Assembly (NCBI GenBank): GCA_024401695.1
Contig: JAKSKN010000003.1
Span: 62,001 to 126,000, forward strand
DNA from: Bacteroidales bacterium
GTDB taxonomy: Bacteria; Bacteroidota; Bacteroidia; Bacteroidales; UBA932
Direction: 5' to 3'
Length of the DNA stretch: 64,000 nucleotides
Shown: positions 50,527 through 59,960 of the stretch, piece by piece
Numbering within the stretch: position 1 is the first letter of the stretch
Layout of the letters: each line of letters begins with the position of its first letter
Position numbers and translations under genes: made by a program
Notes under the pieces: model-generated
What the model was told of the DNA's origin: nothing
The model's database searches: none
Seen by the model: only the letters and a program-made list of their open reading frames with translations

Positions 50527-51317
50527 AACAATACCTTGACCTGCTGCAGGAAATAATGGACAACGGTGTGGTCAAGAAAGACCGCACCGGAGTCGGTACC
50601 AAAAGCATATTCGGATACCAGATGCGTTTCGACCTGAGCAAGGGTTTCCCTCTGCTGACCACGAAGAAAGTGCACCTGCGTTCCATCATCCACGAGCTTC
50701 TCTGGTTCATCAGCGGCAACACCAATATCGGTTATCTTCGGGACAACAAGGTCACGATATGGGACGAGTGGGCCGATGAGAACGGCGACCTGGGTCCCGT
50801 TTACGGCAAGCAGTGGCGCAGCTGGCAGACTCCGGACGGGCGCTCGATAGATCAGCTTTCGCAGGTCATCGAGACTATCAGGAACAATCCGGACTCCCGC
50901 CGCATCATAGTCTGTGCCTGGAATCCGTCGGACGTTGACAAGATGGCCCTGCCGCCTTGCCATTGCTTCTTCCAGTTCTATGTCGCAAACGGCAAACTCA
51001 GCTGCCAGCTTTATCAGCGCAGTGCGGATACGTTCCTCGGCGTGCCGTTCAATATCGCATCCTACGCGCTGCTGACAATGATGATAGCTCAGGTCTGCGG
51101 CCTCGAGCCGGGCGAGTTCGTCCACACCACCGGTGATACGCACATATACCTGAATCACTTCGATCAGGTGCGCGAGCAGCTCTCCCGTGAGCCGCGTCCA
51201 CTTCCGAAAATGAAGATTAATCCGGAAATTAAGAGTATCTTTGATTTCAAATATGAGGATTTTGAATTGACCGACTACGACCCGTGGCCGGCAATCAAGG
51301 CCCCTGTAGCCGTATAA
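50523..51317 (+). CDS. thyA: Thymidylate synthase
   Basis: 264 residues, the same length as E. coli ThyA. Converts dUMP to dTMP with methylenetetrahydrofolate. The nucleophile Cys146 lies in [11 protein letters not shown], with the dUMP-binding [10 protein letters not shown] (126-135), FNIASYALL and HIYLNHFDQ. It precedes folA, as expected, because the reaction yields dihydrofolate that DHFR must recycle. Confidence 0.97.
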   Translation: MKQYLDLLQEIMDNGVVKKDRTGVGTKSIFGYQMRFDLSKGFPLLTTKKVHLRSIIHELLWFISGNTNIGYLRDNKVTIWDEWADENGDLGPVYGKQWRSWQTPDGRSIDQLSQVIETIRNNPDSRRIIVCAWNPSDVDKMALPPCHCFFQFYVANGKLSCQLYQRSADTFLGVPFNIASYALLTMMIAQVCGLEPGEFVHTTGDTHIYLNHFDQVREQLSREPRPLPKMKINPEIKSIFDFKYEDFELTDYDPWPAIKAPVAV

Positions 51318-51319
51318 AT

Positions 51320-51820
51320 ATGGAAAAATGTCTTATAGTCGCGATTGCCGACGACCACGCAATCGGAGTCAAGGGCGGTCTTCCCTGGCATTTGAGCGAA
51401 GACTTGAAATATTTCAAGAGAATGACCCAGGGCTGTCCTGTGATTATGGGCAGAACCACTTACTTCTCGCTTCCGTTCCATCCTCTGAAAGGAAGGAAGA
51501 ATATCGTGCTCAATCTTGGAGGTGACCCTATTCCGGAGGCGACCTGTGTCTATTCGTTCGACGAGGCATTCGCCGAGGCCGAGACCGAGCAGTCCGAAAG
51601 GTCCTTCGTTATGGGCGGCGCATCCGTTTACAAGGCAGCCATCAATATGATGGACAAACTGTATATCACACACGTCCATACCACAGTCCCGGGCGCTGAT
51701 GCCTTCTTCCCGGAGATAGACCCGGAGATCTGGCAGGTAGAGTCGAAGTCGGAGACCTTCACGGACGAAGAGACGGGATACAGGTTCGAGTTTGTAGTTT
51801 ATTCCAGAAAAAACGATTAA
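51320..51820 (+). CDS. folA: Dihydrofolate reductase
   Basis: 166 residues from the ATG 2 bp after the thyA stop. Reduces dihydrofolate. Visible are IAIADDHAIG-type first strand (IVAIADDHAIG), the substrate loop GGLPWHLSEDLKYFK with the acidic pair Glu27/Asp28, the NADPH-binding VIMGRTTYFSLP and RKNIVLNLGG, and FVMGGASVYKAA. Translationally close to thyA. Confidence 0.95.
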   Translation: MEKCLIVAIADDHAIGVKGGLPWHLSEDLKYFKRMTQGCPVIMGRTTYFSLPFHPLKGRKNIVLNLGGDPIPEATCVYSFDEAFAEAETEQSERSFVMGGASVYKAAINMMDKLYITHVHTTVPGADAFFPEIDPEIWQVESKSETFTDEETGYRFEFVVYSRKND

Positions 51821-51835
51821 CAAGTAAAAAATCAG

Positions 51836-53212
51836 TTGGTAGTGTCAACAGGAAAAAGAGAGAAGTTCAGCAGCAGGTTCACATTCATTATGGCTATGGC
51901 CGGTTCGGCCATAGGACTTGGCAATATCTGGCGTTTCCCGTATATGGTGGGAGAGTATGGCGGTGCTGCGTTCATAATAATTTATATTCTTTGCAGCCTT
52001 TTCATTTCTCTGCCCATTTTTATCTGTGAAGCCATTGTCGGCCGCAGGACCGGAAGCAGCAGTTATGATGCGATGAACAAGCTTGCTCCGGGGTCGAACT
52101 GGAAACTGGTCGGCCTGGTGACCGTTGTAACCGCTTTTGTAATCACATCGTATTACAGCGTGGTTGGAGGCTGGTCGCTCGATTATTTCATCCGTTCCTG
52201 CTCCGGTGGACTGAAGGCCGTGTCCCAGGAAGAGGCAACCGGCATCTTTACAAAATTCTCTTCTTCGGTGTGGGAGCCCTTGATTGCCTTTACCGGCTTT
52301 CTTGCGCTTTCCGCATTGATCGTAGCTGCCGGAGTAAAGGGGGGCATAGAGAAGTTTACCAAATGGGCGACTCCTTCTCTCGGCATCCTGATCATCATCA
52401 TTGCGGTGTATTCAATTTCCCTTCCGGGCTCATCTGCAGGAGTGGAATATCTCGTCAAGCCTGACTGGAGCAAACTGACTCCAAGCACATTCTCTTATGC
52501 GCTCGGCCAATCCTTCTATTCGCTTTCCCTCGGAGTCGGTTGCGTGGTGGTATATTCTTCGTTCATGAAGAAATCCGACAACATTCTTGCCTCTGGCGGA
52601 TGGACTGCTCTGTTTGATACGCTCTTTGCCATCATCGCGGGCTTCGCCGTAATGCCGGCCGTGTTTGCCGCAGGCATCGAGCCGGGGTCCGGACCGTCAC
52701 TGGTGTTCGAGACACTCCCGTACATTTTCTTTCAGATGGGGCAGCAGGCCCCGGTCCTGAGCAGAATCATAACGATCCTTTTCTTCCTGGCAATCCTGGT
52801 GGCCGCTCTCACATCTTCGATTTCAATGTTCGAGGTATGTGTGGAACATATGGTCGACCATAAGAAGCAATCGAGGAAAAAGGCCGCAATCCGCTTCTTC
52901 ATCTGGACGTGGGTGCTCGGCGTCCTGTGCTGCCTTTCATTCGGTGTCCTGAAGAATGTCAGGATATTCGGCAACAGCATCTTCTCCACCTGCGACATCC
53001 TTTCTTCAAATTACCTTATGACACTCACTGCGCTTGTGATGTCGATATTTGTGGGTTGGAAGATGGACAAGAGCGAGGTCAGGGATGAGTTCACGAACGG
53101 AGGGACGCTCAAAGGCAATGCAAGGATATTCGACTCCCTGCATTTTGTCGTCAAATGGATCATTCCCGTAATGATTGTCGAGATTTTCGTCTCGAACTTC
53201 ATCAATATCTAG
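51836..53212 (+). CDS. Neurotransmitter:sodium symporter (NSS) family transporter
   Basis: 458 residues, 11-12 membrane helices. Na+-coupled amino-acid uptake is expected. The hallmark GSAIGLGNIWRFPYMVGEYG forms the first unwound helix. The start is uncertain: TTG at 51836 or GTG at 51842, both just before STGKREKFSSRF; no ATG is placed well. It is the last gene of the 48.5-53.2 kb run. Its TAG overlaps the mutS stop on the other strand, sharing the palindrome CTAG. The amino-acid specificity is not apparent. Confidence 0.9.
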   Translation: MVVSTGKREKFSSRFTFIMAMAGSAIGLGNIWRFPYMVGEYGGAAFIIIYILCSLFISLPIFICEAIVGRRTGSSSYDAMNKLAPGSNWKLVGLVTVVTAFVITSYYSVVGGWSLDYFIRSCSGGLKAVSQEEATGIFTKFSSSVWEPLIAFTGFLALSALIVAAGVKGGIEKFTKWATPSLGILIIIIAVYSISLPGSSAGVEYLVKPDWSKLTPSTFSYALGQSFYSLSLGVGCVVVYSSFMKKSDNILASGGWTALFDTLFAIIAGFAVMPAVFAAGIEPGSGPSLVFETLPYIFFQMGQQAPVLSRIITILFFLAILVAALTSSISMFEVCVEHMVDHKKQSRKKAAIRFFIWTWVLGVLCCLSFGVLKNVRIFGNSIFSTCDILSSNYLMTLTALVMSIFVGWKMDKSEVRDEFTNGGTLKGNARIFDSLHFVVKWIIPVMIVEIFVSNFINI

Positions 53213-55809
53213 ACTCCGAGCTCGGATTTCAGTGCGCGGAGCAGGTCAAAGGCCTGAAGCGGGGTCATATTGTTGAGGTCGGCGCCTTCAAGCTTTTCCT
53301 TCAATGAAGATAAGGTAGGATCGTCCAGCTGGAAGAAAGACAGCTGGACGCTTCCGTCTTCTGACGCGTCCCTGGACAGGGCGGCGGCATTCTTCTCGCG
53401 GCGTTCAAGGTCTCGCAGCGTCTTTTCCGCAGCGTCTATGACCTCCCGCGGCATACCTGCAAGCCGGGCAACGTGGATACCGAAGCTGTGCGCCACGCCT
53501 CCGGGGACAAGCTTGCGCAGGAAAATGACGTCCTTGCCTTCCTCCTTGACGGCTATGTGGTAGTTCTTGACCCTTGGATAGATGCTTTCAAGGTCGTTCA
53601 ACTCGTGATAGTGGGTTGCAAAGAGGGTCTTGGCCCCTTTCCCGTTCTCGTGGATGTACTGCACGAGGGCGCGGGCGATGGACATTCCGTCGTAGGTTGA
53701 TGTACCACGTCCTATCTCATCCAGCAGCACCAGCGAGCGTGTGGAAAGATTGTGCATTATCATAGAGGTTTCAAGCATCTCCACCATGAAGGTTGACTCG
53801 CCTCTTGATATGTTGTCTGTTGCGCCGACACGGGTGAATATCTTGTCGAAGTAGCCGAGATGAGCTTCTGCGGCCGGGACGAAGGATCCGATCTGGGCCA
53901 TCAGGACAATCAGGGCCGTCTGACGCAGGAGTGCAGACTTACCTGCCATGTTGGGACCCGTGAGGATGACTATCTGCTCGCCCTTGCTGTCCATCCTGAT
54001 ATCGTTGGGAACGTACTCTTCGCCGGGGCCCATAAGGGTCTCGATGACGGGATGGCGGCCGGCCTTGATATCAAGGACGGTGCTCTTGTTGACTTCAGGA
54101 CGGCAATAGCCGCGGTCAAGCGCCTGCTGGGCGAAACCCTGCAGCACGTCGATCCTCGCGATGATGCGGCAGTTCTCCTGGATGTCGCGTATCGCTTTCT
54201 GGATGTCTGCGACAAGTTCGCCGAACAGCCGGGCCTCAAGTTCATAGATGGTGGCCTCGGCACTGAGAATCTTTTCTTCGTAGTTCTTGAGCTCTTCGGT
54301 GATGTATCTTTCCGCGTTGACGAGAGTCTGCTTGCGGATCCACTCCGGCGGTGTCTGGTCACGGAAGGTGTTGCGGACCTCGATATAGTAGCCGAATACG
54401 TTGTTGTATCCTATTTTCAGGGAGGATATGCCGGTGCGCTCGATTTCGCGCTGCTGCATCTGGAGGAGATATTCCTTGCCTCCGCGGGATATCCGGCGAA
54501 GATCGTCCAGCTGCGCGTTCACGCCAGGGGCAATGACATCGCCTTTGCCCAGCTGGGAAGCGGACTCCGGCGAAAGGGTGGAATTGATGCGCTCAAGGGT
54601 TTTCTCCGTGTTGCGCATACCCTTGATCAGCTTGTCGAGAGCCGCGACTCCGGTGTCGCCGCACAGTTCTCGTATAGGCTGCATCCTGCTCAGGGAGCGT
54701 CCGAGTTGAAGCACTTCGCGGGGAAGGATCTTTCCTGTGGCTGCGCGCGAGATGATTCTTTCCAGGTCGCCCACTTCTCCGATATAATTCTGGAGCTCGC
54801 GCATAGCCTCCTCATTGTCAAGGAGGAACTGCACGCTGTCATAGCGTTCCTCAAGCTCCTTGATGTCCATAACAGGCATTGCCAGCCATTGACGGAGAAG
54901 GCGGGCACCCATAGGAGAGCAGCAGCGGTCGATGGTATCGACCAGGGCGACGCCTTCCTTGCCGGCGTTGCTTTGGAAAATCTCAAGGTTGCGGAAGGTG
55001 AACTTGTCCATCCACACAAACTTCTCTTCGTCTATGCGGGCCAGGGAGCAGATGTTGCGAAGTCCGGTGTGCTGCGTCTGTTCAAGGTAGAAGACCAATG
55101 CGCCCGCAGAGCATATCGCAAGAGGGAAGCCGTCAACGGCAAAGCCCTTCAGACTTTTTACGCCCAACTGTTTGCAGAGTTTCTCTTCGGCGGCTTCCTG
55201 TACGAAGGCCCATTCTTCCAGAGGGCTGATGTAGTAGTCGCCGAAACGATCCTTCACCGCGCGCTGGATGTCACGCTGCACCACAAGTTCCTTTGGCTGC
55301 AGCGAGGCCAGGAGGGTCCCTATGTAGTCAACGGTTCCCTGGGCTACCTGGAATGTGCCTGTGGAAACGTCAAGGAAAGCGGCTCCGCACAGGTTGTTGT
55401 CGAAGGTGAGTCCGGCCAGGTAGTTGTGTTCCTTCTGCTCGAGCATAGATTCGCCGAAGGCTACGCCCGGTGTCAGGATTTCGGTAATGCCGCGCTTGAC
55501 GAGCTTGTTTTTTGTAAGTGCGGGGTCCTCGAGCTGGTCGCAGATTGCGACCTTGTAGCCGGAGCGGACGAGTTTCTGCAGGTATGACTCTATGGCGTGA
55601 TGCGGGAATCCGGCCATCGGAGTGTCGCCCTTGTCACCGTTGGAACGGCGCGTGAGGACGAGGCCGAGAACCTTGCTTGCGAGGAGCGCATCATCGGAGT
55701 AGGTTTCATAAAAATCACCGACGCGATAAAGCAGTATCGCTTCCGGGTGCTGCGCCTTGATGCTGAAATACTGTTTCAGCATCGGGGTATCTTCCTTTAC
55801 CTTTGCCAT
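53209..55809 (-). CDS. mutS: DNA mismatch repair protein MutS
   Basis: 866 residues. Recognises mismatches and small loops, with MutL. Mismatch-contact motif GDFYETY (Phe33-Tyr34-Glu35), connector and lever domains, Walker A GPNMAGKSALLRQ (about 617-624), ESTFMVEMLETSMI, and LLDEIGRGTSTYDGMSIARA. The C-terminus ends LRALKSELGV. It overlaps convergently with the NSS gene by 4 bp. The leader up to GH3 is 255 bp. Confidence 0.97.
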   Translation of the reverse strand: MAKVKEDTPMLKQYFSIKAQHPEAILLYRVGDFYETYSDDALLASKVLGLVLTRRSNGDKGDTPMAGFPHHAIESYLQKLVRSGYKVAICDQLEDPALTKNKLVKRGITEILTPGVAFGESMLEQKEHNYLAGLTFDNNLCGAAFLDVSTGTFQVAQGTVDYIGTLLASLQPKELVVQRDIQRAVKDRFGDYYISPLEEWAFVQEAAEEKLCKQLGVKSLKGFAVDGFPLAICSAGALVFYLEQTQHTGLRNICSLARIDEEKFVWMDKFTFRNLEIFQSNAGKEGVALVDTIDRCCSPMGARLLRQWLAMPVMDIKELEERYDSVQFLLDNEEAMRELQNYIGEVGDLERIISRAATGKILPREVLQLGRSLSRMQPIRELCGDTGVAALDKLIKGMRNTEKTLERINSTLSPESASQLGKGDVIAPGVNAQLDDLRRISRGGKEYLLQMQQREIERTGISSLKIGYNNVFGYYIEVRNTFRDQTPPEWIRKQTLVNAERYITEELKNYEEKILSAEATIYELEARLFGELVADIQKAIRDIQENCRIIARIDVLQGFAQQALDRGYCRPEVNKSTVLDIKAGRHPVIETLMGPGEEYVPNDIRMDSKGEQIVILTGPNMAGKSALLRQTALIVLMAQIGSFVPAAEAHLGYFDKIFTRVGATDNISRGESTFMVEMLETSMIMHNLSTRSLVLLDEIGRGTSTYDGMSIARALVQYIHENGKGAKTLFATHYHELNDLESIYPRVKNYHIAVKEEGKDVIFLRKLVPGGVAHSFGIHVARLAGMPREVIDAAEKTLRDLERREKNAAALSRDASEDGSVQLSFFQLDDPTLSSLKEKLEGADLNNMTPLQAFDLLRALKSELGV

Positions 55810-56064
55810 AGCTGTCTAAGTCATTCTTAAAAAATAACTTGGTAATCTTTATGGTTCTTGTTTTGTCTTTTGAACATGTCATTCAGTCACGTAGCACGGC
55901 TACGCTCCTTCATTCCATATCCAAAATACATAAACAATCCCTCATAAATCTTTACCAACTTATTTTTTCATCATTCCTAAAACACACAAAATTAGCAATA
56001 ATTTTTCGCAACAATTGCCTATATTTGTACAATTGTGGATGAATAATAACCAATATATTCGGCA
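55810..56064. other. Divergent gap between mutS and GH3
   Basis: AT-rich. It contains a small hairpin CGTAGC-ACG-GCTACG (55890-55904), two ACAATTG copies near 56021 and 56040, and the GH3 promoter box at 56030-56037. No gene is seen. Confidence 0.6.
56030..56037 (+). promoter_or_regulatory. -7 promoter element of the GH3 operon
   Basis: TATATTTG, exact match to TAnnTTTG, 27 nt before the GH3 ATG. It is flanked by two ACAATTG sequences. Confidence 0.65.
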
Positions 56065-58701
56065 ATGAAAAAAATCATTTTTGTCTCAATGGCAGCAATC
56101 TGCCTTTTGACAGCCTGCAACACTCAAAAGTATGAGTATCCGTTCCAGAATCCGAAACTTTCGGTAGATGCCAGGGTGGAGAATCTTATCTCCCTGCTCA
56201 CTCCGGAGGAGAAGATTGGACTTATGATGAACGGATCCATCTCTATCGACCGCCTCGGCATCCCTGCATACAACTGGTGGTCAGAAGCCTGCCACGGCAT
56301 CTGCGCTGACGATGCGACCGTATTCCCTCAGGCAATCGGCCTTGCAGCAACATTCGATGCAGACCAGCAGTATGAAATCTATACCGCCGTATCCGATGAG
56401 GCGCGCGCCCAGTGGAACACCACGGTCGAGGCCCACAGTCAGTTCGGCAAGACAAAACCGGACGGCAGCGCCTGGCATAAGGGCCTTTCATTCTGGTGCC
56501 CGAACATCAACATCTTCCGTGACCCGCGCTGGGGACGCGGCCAGGAGACCAGCGGCGAGGACCCGTACCTCAGCGGCGTAATGGGCAGCCAGGTCGTCCT
56601 CGGAATGCAGGCATATGATGGCAAATATTACAAGACCCACACCTGCGCAAAGCATTATGCAGTGCACAGCGGCCCTGAGTCAGGACGTCACCGCGACGAT
56701 TTCACGGTGTCGATGCGTGACCTCTGGGAGACCTACCTTCCTGCTTTCCGCACCCTTGTCCAGGATGCCGGCGTTCAGGAAGTGATGTGCGCATACAACC
56801 GCTATGAAGGTGACCCTTGCTGCGGCAGCGACCGTCTCCTCACCGATATCCTCCGCAACAAGTGGGGCTATGAGGACATCATTCTCTCCGACTGCGGTGC
56901 AATCAACAACTTCTACACCAAGGGCCAGCACGAGACACATCCTGATGCTGCAAGCGCAAGTGCCGATGCGGTTCTCTCCGGTACCGACCTTGAGTGTGGC
57001 ACCAGCTATATGGCCCTTACCGAGAGCCTCGAGAAGGGACTTCTTTCAGAAGCCGACATTGATGCCTCTCTCCGCCGTATCCTCCGCGGCCGCTTCGAAC
57101 TCGGCACCCTCGATCCTGCTGAGATGCTTCCTTGGAACAATCTCGGCGCAGAGGACATCAGCAGCCCTGAGCACACCGCCCTTGCATACAAGGCAGCCCG
57201 CGAGGCAATGGTCCTCCTCAAGAACAACGACGTACTCCCTCTTTCAAAGGACATCAAGAAGATAGCAGTGGTCGGTCCTAACGCTGACAACACCCAGATG
57301 CACCTCGGCAACTACAACGGCCGTCCGACCAAGGAAAATACAATTTCCATCGTTGATGCCATCCGCAAGGCCGTCCCTGGCGCAGAGGTCGTCTATGAAA
57401 AGGGTTGCGACTATGTCGATGCATACCTTACCGACTATGTCCTCGGCTCTGTCAACAACGGCAAGGGCCTCCACGCCGAGTTCTACAACAATACTGACCG
57501 CAGCGGCGAGGCAGTCGCCAGCGGAGATTACAGCACAGTCAATATGATGACCTACGGCGAATACCGTTTCGCGGAAGGCGTTGAGAGAAACCATTTCTCA
57601 GCCAAGTTCAGCGGTACTTACAAGGCCGATTTCACCGGAGACCTCTTCTATTCCCTCAACTGTGCGGATCTCTATAAGTTCACTGTCAACGGAAAAGTCA
57701 TCTCCGAGCAGAAGACGATGCCGGAAGGCGGTGTAAGAAGAAGGATGGCCAACATCCCTACCACTTCCTTCAAGGTTCAGGACGGCCAGACCTACAGGAT
57801 CGAAATCGAATACGCCAACAACTCCGACGGTTTCGCTTTCCTTTCATTCGACCTTTGCAAGCGCTATCTTCCTGACTTCAAAGCTCTCGCCGAGCGTGTA
57901 AAGGATGCTGACGCAATCATTGTCGTAAGCGGTATCAACGCCCGCCTCGAAGGTGAGGAGATGCCTGTACAGTACGACGGCTTCAGCGGCGGCGACCGTA
58001 CCCGAATCGAACTTCCGAAAGTTCAGGAGCAGCTTATCGCCGCAATGGACGGCACAGGCAAGCCGGTCGTCCTCGTCAACTGCTCAGGCAGCGCGATGGG
58101 CTTCGGCGAAATCGAGACCAGCTATGACGCACTTATCCAGGCCTGGTATGCAGGCCAGGCTACAGGTCTCGCAGTTGCTGATGTCCTCTTCGGTGACTAC
58201 AACCCTGCAGGTCGTCTCCCTGTCACCTTCTACGCCTCTACCAACCAGCTTCCTGACTTCAAGGACTACAGTATGGAAGGCCGCACATACAGGTATTTCA
58301 AGGGTGAGCCTCTCTATGCATTCGGCTATGGTTTGAGCTATACCACCTTCGAATATGGTGATGCAAAGCTTTCAAAGAGCCAGATCAAGGCCGGCAAGCC
58401 GGTTGACATCACAATCCCTGTATCCAACACAGGCAGCCTTGCCGGAGATGAGGTCGTACAGGTTTACGTCAAGAGCCTCGACAATCCTGATGCACCTATC
58501 AAGTCTCTCAAGGGCTTCAAGAGAATCAACATAGCAGCGGGCGCCAGTGCCAGCGTCAAGATTACCCTCGACGCACACGCTTTCGAGTATTATGATGAGA
58601 CGATAGACAACCTTTCCGTCCGTCCCGGCAAATACCAGATTCTATATGGTGCCTCTTCCAAGGACAGCGACCTCAAGGCAGTTGAACTCGAAGTCATCTG
58701 A
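56065..58701 (+). CDS. GH3 beta-glycosidase lipoprotein with PA14 insert (probably beta-xylosidase)
   Basis: 878 residues. Lipobox LLTAC. GH3 N-terminal barrel with YNWWSEACHGI, the catalytic Asp276 in IILSDCGAINN, then the GH3 C-terminal alpha/beta domain interrupted by a PA14 domain (about 470-620, GLHAEFYNNTDRSGEAVASG), and a fibronectin-III-like end (VSNTGSLAGDEVVQVYVKS). WWSEALHG-type motifs are common in xylosidases and related enzymes. The location about 11 kb from the GH67-GH43 operon fits a xylan theme. It overlaps the next gene by one base (TGATG). Beta-glucosidase remains possible. Confidence 0.9.
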   Translation: MKKIIFVSMAAICLLTACNTQKYEYPFQNPKLSVDARVENLISLLTPEEKIGLMMNGSISIDRLGIPAYNWWSEACHGICADDATVFPQAIGLAATFDADQQYEIYTAVSDEARAQWNTTVEAHSQFGKTKPDGSAWHKGLSFWCPNINIFRDPRWGRGQETSGEDPYLSGVMGSQVVLGMQAYDGKYYKTHTCAKHYAVHSGPESGRHRDDFTVSMRDLWETYLPAFRTLVQDAGVQEVMCAYNRYEGDPCCGSDRLLTDILRNKWGYEDIILSDCGAINNFYTKGQHETHPDAASASADAVLSGTDLECGTSYMALTESLEKGLLSEADIDASLRRILRGRFELGTLDPAEMLPWNNLGAEDISSPEHTALAYKAAREAMVLLKNNDVLPLSKDIKKIAVVGPNADNTQMHLGNYNGRPTKENTISIVDAIRKAVPGAEVVYEKGCDYVDAYLTDYVLGSVNNGKGLHAEFYNNTDRSGEAVASGDYSTVNMMTYGEYRFAEGVERNHFSAKFSGTYKADFTGDLFYSLNCADLYKFTVNGKVISEQKTMPEGGVRRRMANIPTTSFKVQDGQTYRIEIEYANNSDGFAFLSFDLCKRYLPDFKALAERVKDADAIIVVSGINARLEGEEMPVQYDGFSGGDRTRIELPKVQEQLIAAMDGTGKPVVLVNCSGSAMGFGEIETSYDALIQAWYAGQATGLAVADVLFGDYNPAGRLPVTFYASTNQLPDFKDYSMEGRTYRYFKGEPLYAFGYGLSYTTFEYGDAKLSKSQIKAGKPVDITIPVSNTGSLAGDEVVQVYVKSLDNPDAPIKSLKGFKRINIAAGASASVKITLDAHAFEYYDETIDNLSVRPGKYQILYGASSKDSDLKAVELEVI

Positions 58702-59960
58702 TGAAAAGAGCGCTGATCATAACCTACTATTGGCCTCCGACCGGCGGGTCGGGGGTCCAAAGGTGGGTCAAGTTCAGCAAATACCTCCCGCAGTTCGGCT
58801 GGCAGCCGGTGATATACACGCCTGAAAATCCGGAGCAACTGGCTGTCGATGAGAGTCTTCTCTCGGACATTCCGCCCTGCGCAGAGGTGATCAAGACACA
58901 TATTTCCGAACCCTACGATATATACCGCAGGTTTTCCGGCAGGCAGAAGAAGGAAGTTAATCCGATAAACTCTCAGAAAAAGGGCTTCAAGCAGAGGGTA
59001 TCCGTATGGATTCGCGGCAACTGTTTCATCCCCGACCCGCGTGTCGGTTGGGTGAGGCCTTCTGTCAATTTCCTGAAGAAATATCTGACTGAGCACCCCG
59101 TGGATGTAGTGATCACCACGGGGCCTCCTCAGTCGATGCATCTTATAGGCCTGGGTCTGAAGAGGGCGCTGGGCGTAAAATGGATTGCGGATTTCCGTGA
59201 TCCCTGGACCGAGATGTTCTATTTCAAGCATCTCGGCCTCACGAAAGCTTCTGAAAAGAGGCACCGCCGGCTGGAGAAGAGCGTGCTCGACGAGGCCGAC
59301 ACCATCATCAGCGTCACACCGCTGGTGCAGAAAGATTTTCAGAAGAAGACGGACACGCCGGTGGCAATGATAACCAACGGCTTCGACCCGTCTGATTTCC
59401 CTGCCCGTCGTAACGGGTCAGACGGCCATTTCAAGATAGTCCACACGGGCCTTTTCGCCTCCGACGGCAACCCTCTCCTGCTATGGGATGTCCTGACGGA
59501 AATGTGCTCTGCCGATGCTTCCTTCCGCGAAGATCTGCAGATCCGCCTTGCAGGAAAGGTGGACGAGGAAATCCTCCAGGCCATTCGTGAGCGCGGCCTG
59601 GGAGACAATCTTGTCTGCCTCGGCTACCTTGAGCACGAGCAGACCGTCCGTGAACAACAGGACGCTTCCGTCCTCATTCTGCCGTTGAGGCAGGAGCCGG
59701 AGTACGCCAAGGTGCTGCCGGGCAAGATTTTCGAGTATCTTGCCGCCCGCAGGCCGGTCCTCGGCATAGGCCAGGAAGATGGCGCTGCGGCCGCAGTCCT
59801 TGCCGATGCGCAGGCAGGCGCGATGTTCGGCTGGGACAGGAAGGATGAACTGAAGGGATTCATTTCCGAAGTCCGTTCGGGCGGCAGGGAATGTTCCGAC
59901 GGCAACATAGACAAGTATTCAAGAGAGACGCTGACGAAGGCGTTGACGGAGATATTATGA
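58701..59960 (+). CDS. Glycosyltransferase, GT4-like
   Basis: 419 residues, GT-B fold. N-terminus MKRALIITYYWPPTGGSGVQ is typical of exopolysaccharide-type glycosyltransferases. Conserved parts are DPRVGWVRPS, DVVITTGPPQSMHL, WIADFRDPWTE, IITNGFDPSDF-type loop (MITNGFDPSDF) and the C-terminal EYLAARRPVLGIG sugar-nucleotide site. Cytoplasmic. It overlaps GH3 by one base and YfhO by four (ATGA). The sugar and acceptor are unknown; with YfhO next door a lipid-linked glycan is a reasonable inference. Confidence 0.85.
   Translation: MKRALIITYYWPPTGGSGVQRWVKFSKYLPQFGWQPVIYTPENPEQLAVDESLLSDIPPCAEVIKTHISEPYDIYRRFSGRQKKEVNPINSQKKGFKQRVSVWIRGNCFIPDPRVGWVRPSVNFLKKYLTEHPVDVVITTGPPQSMHLIGLGLKRALGVKWIADFRDPWTEMFYFKHLGLTKASEKRHRRLEKSVLDEADTIISVTPLVQKDFQKKTDTPVAMITNGFDPSDFPARRNGSDGHFKIVHTGLFASDGNPLLLWDVLTEMCSADASFREDLQIRLAGKVDEEILQAIRERGLGDNLVCLGYLEHEQTVREQQDASVLILPLRQEPEYAKVLPGKIFEYLAARRPVLGIGQEDGAAAAVLADAQAGAMFGWDRKDELKGFISEVRSGGRECSDGNIDKYSRETLTKALTEIL

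Noticed and set aside
53860-55587. Plus-strand open frame of 575 codons inside mutS
   Set aside because: mutS on the other strand is unmistakable; the long frame is a by-product of GC-rich codon use.
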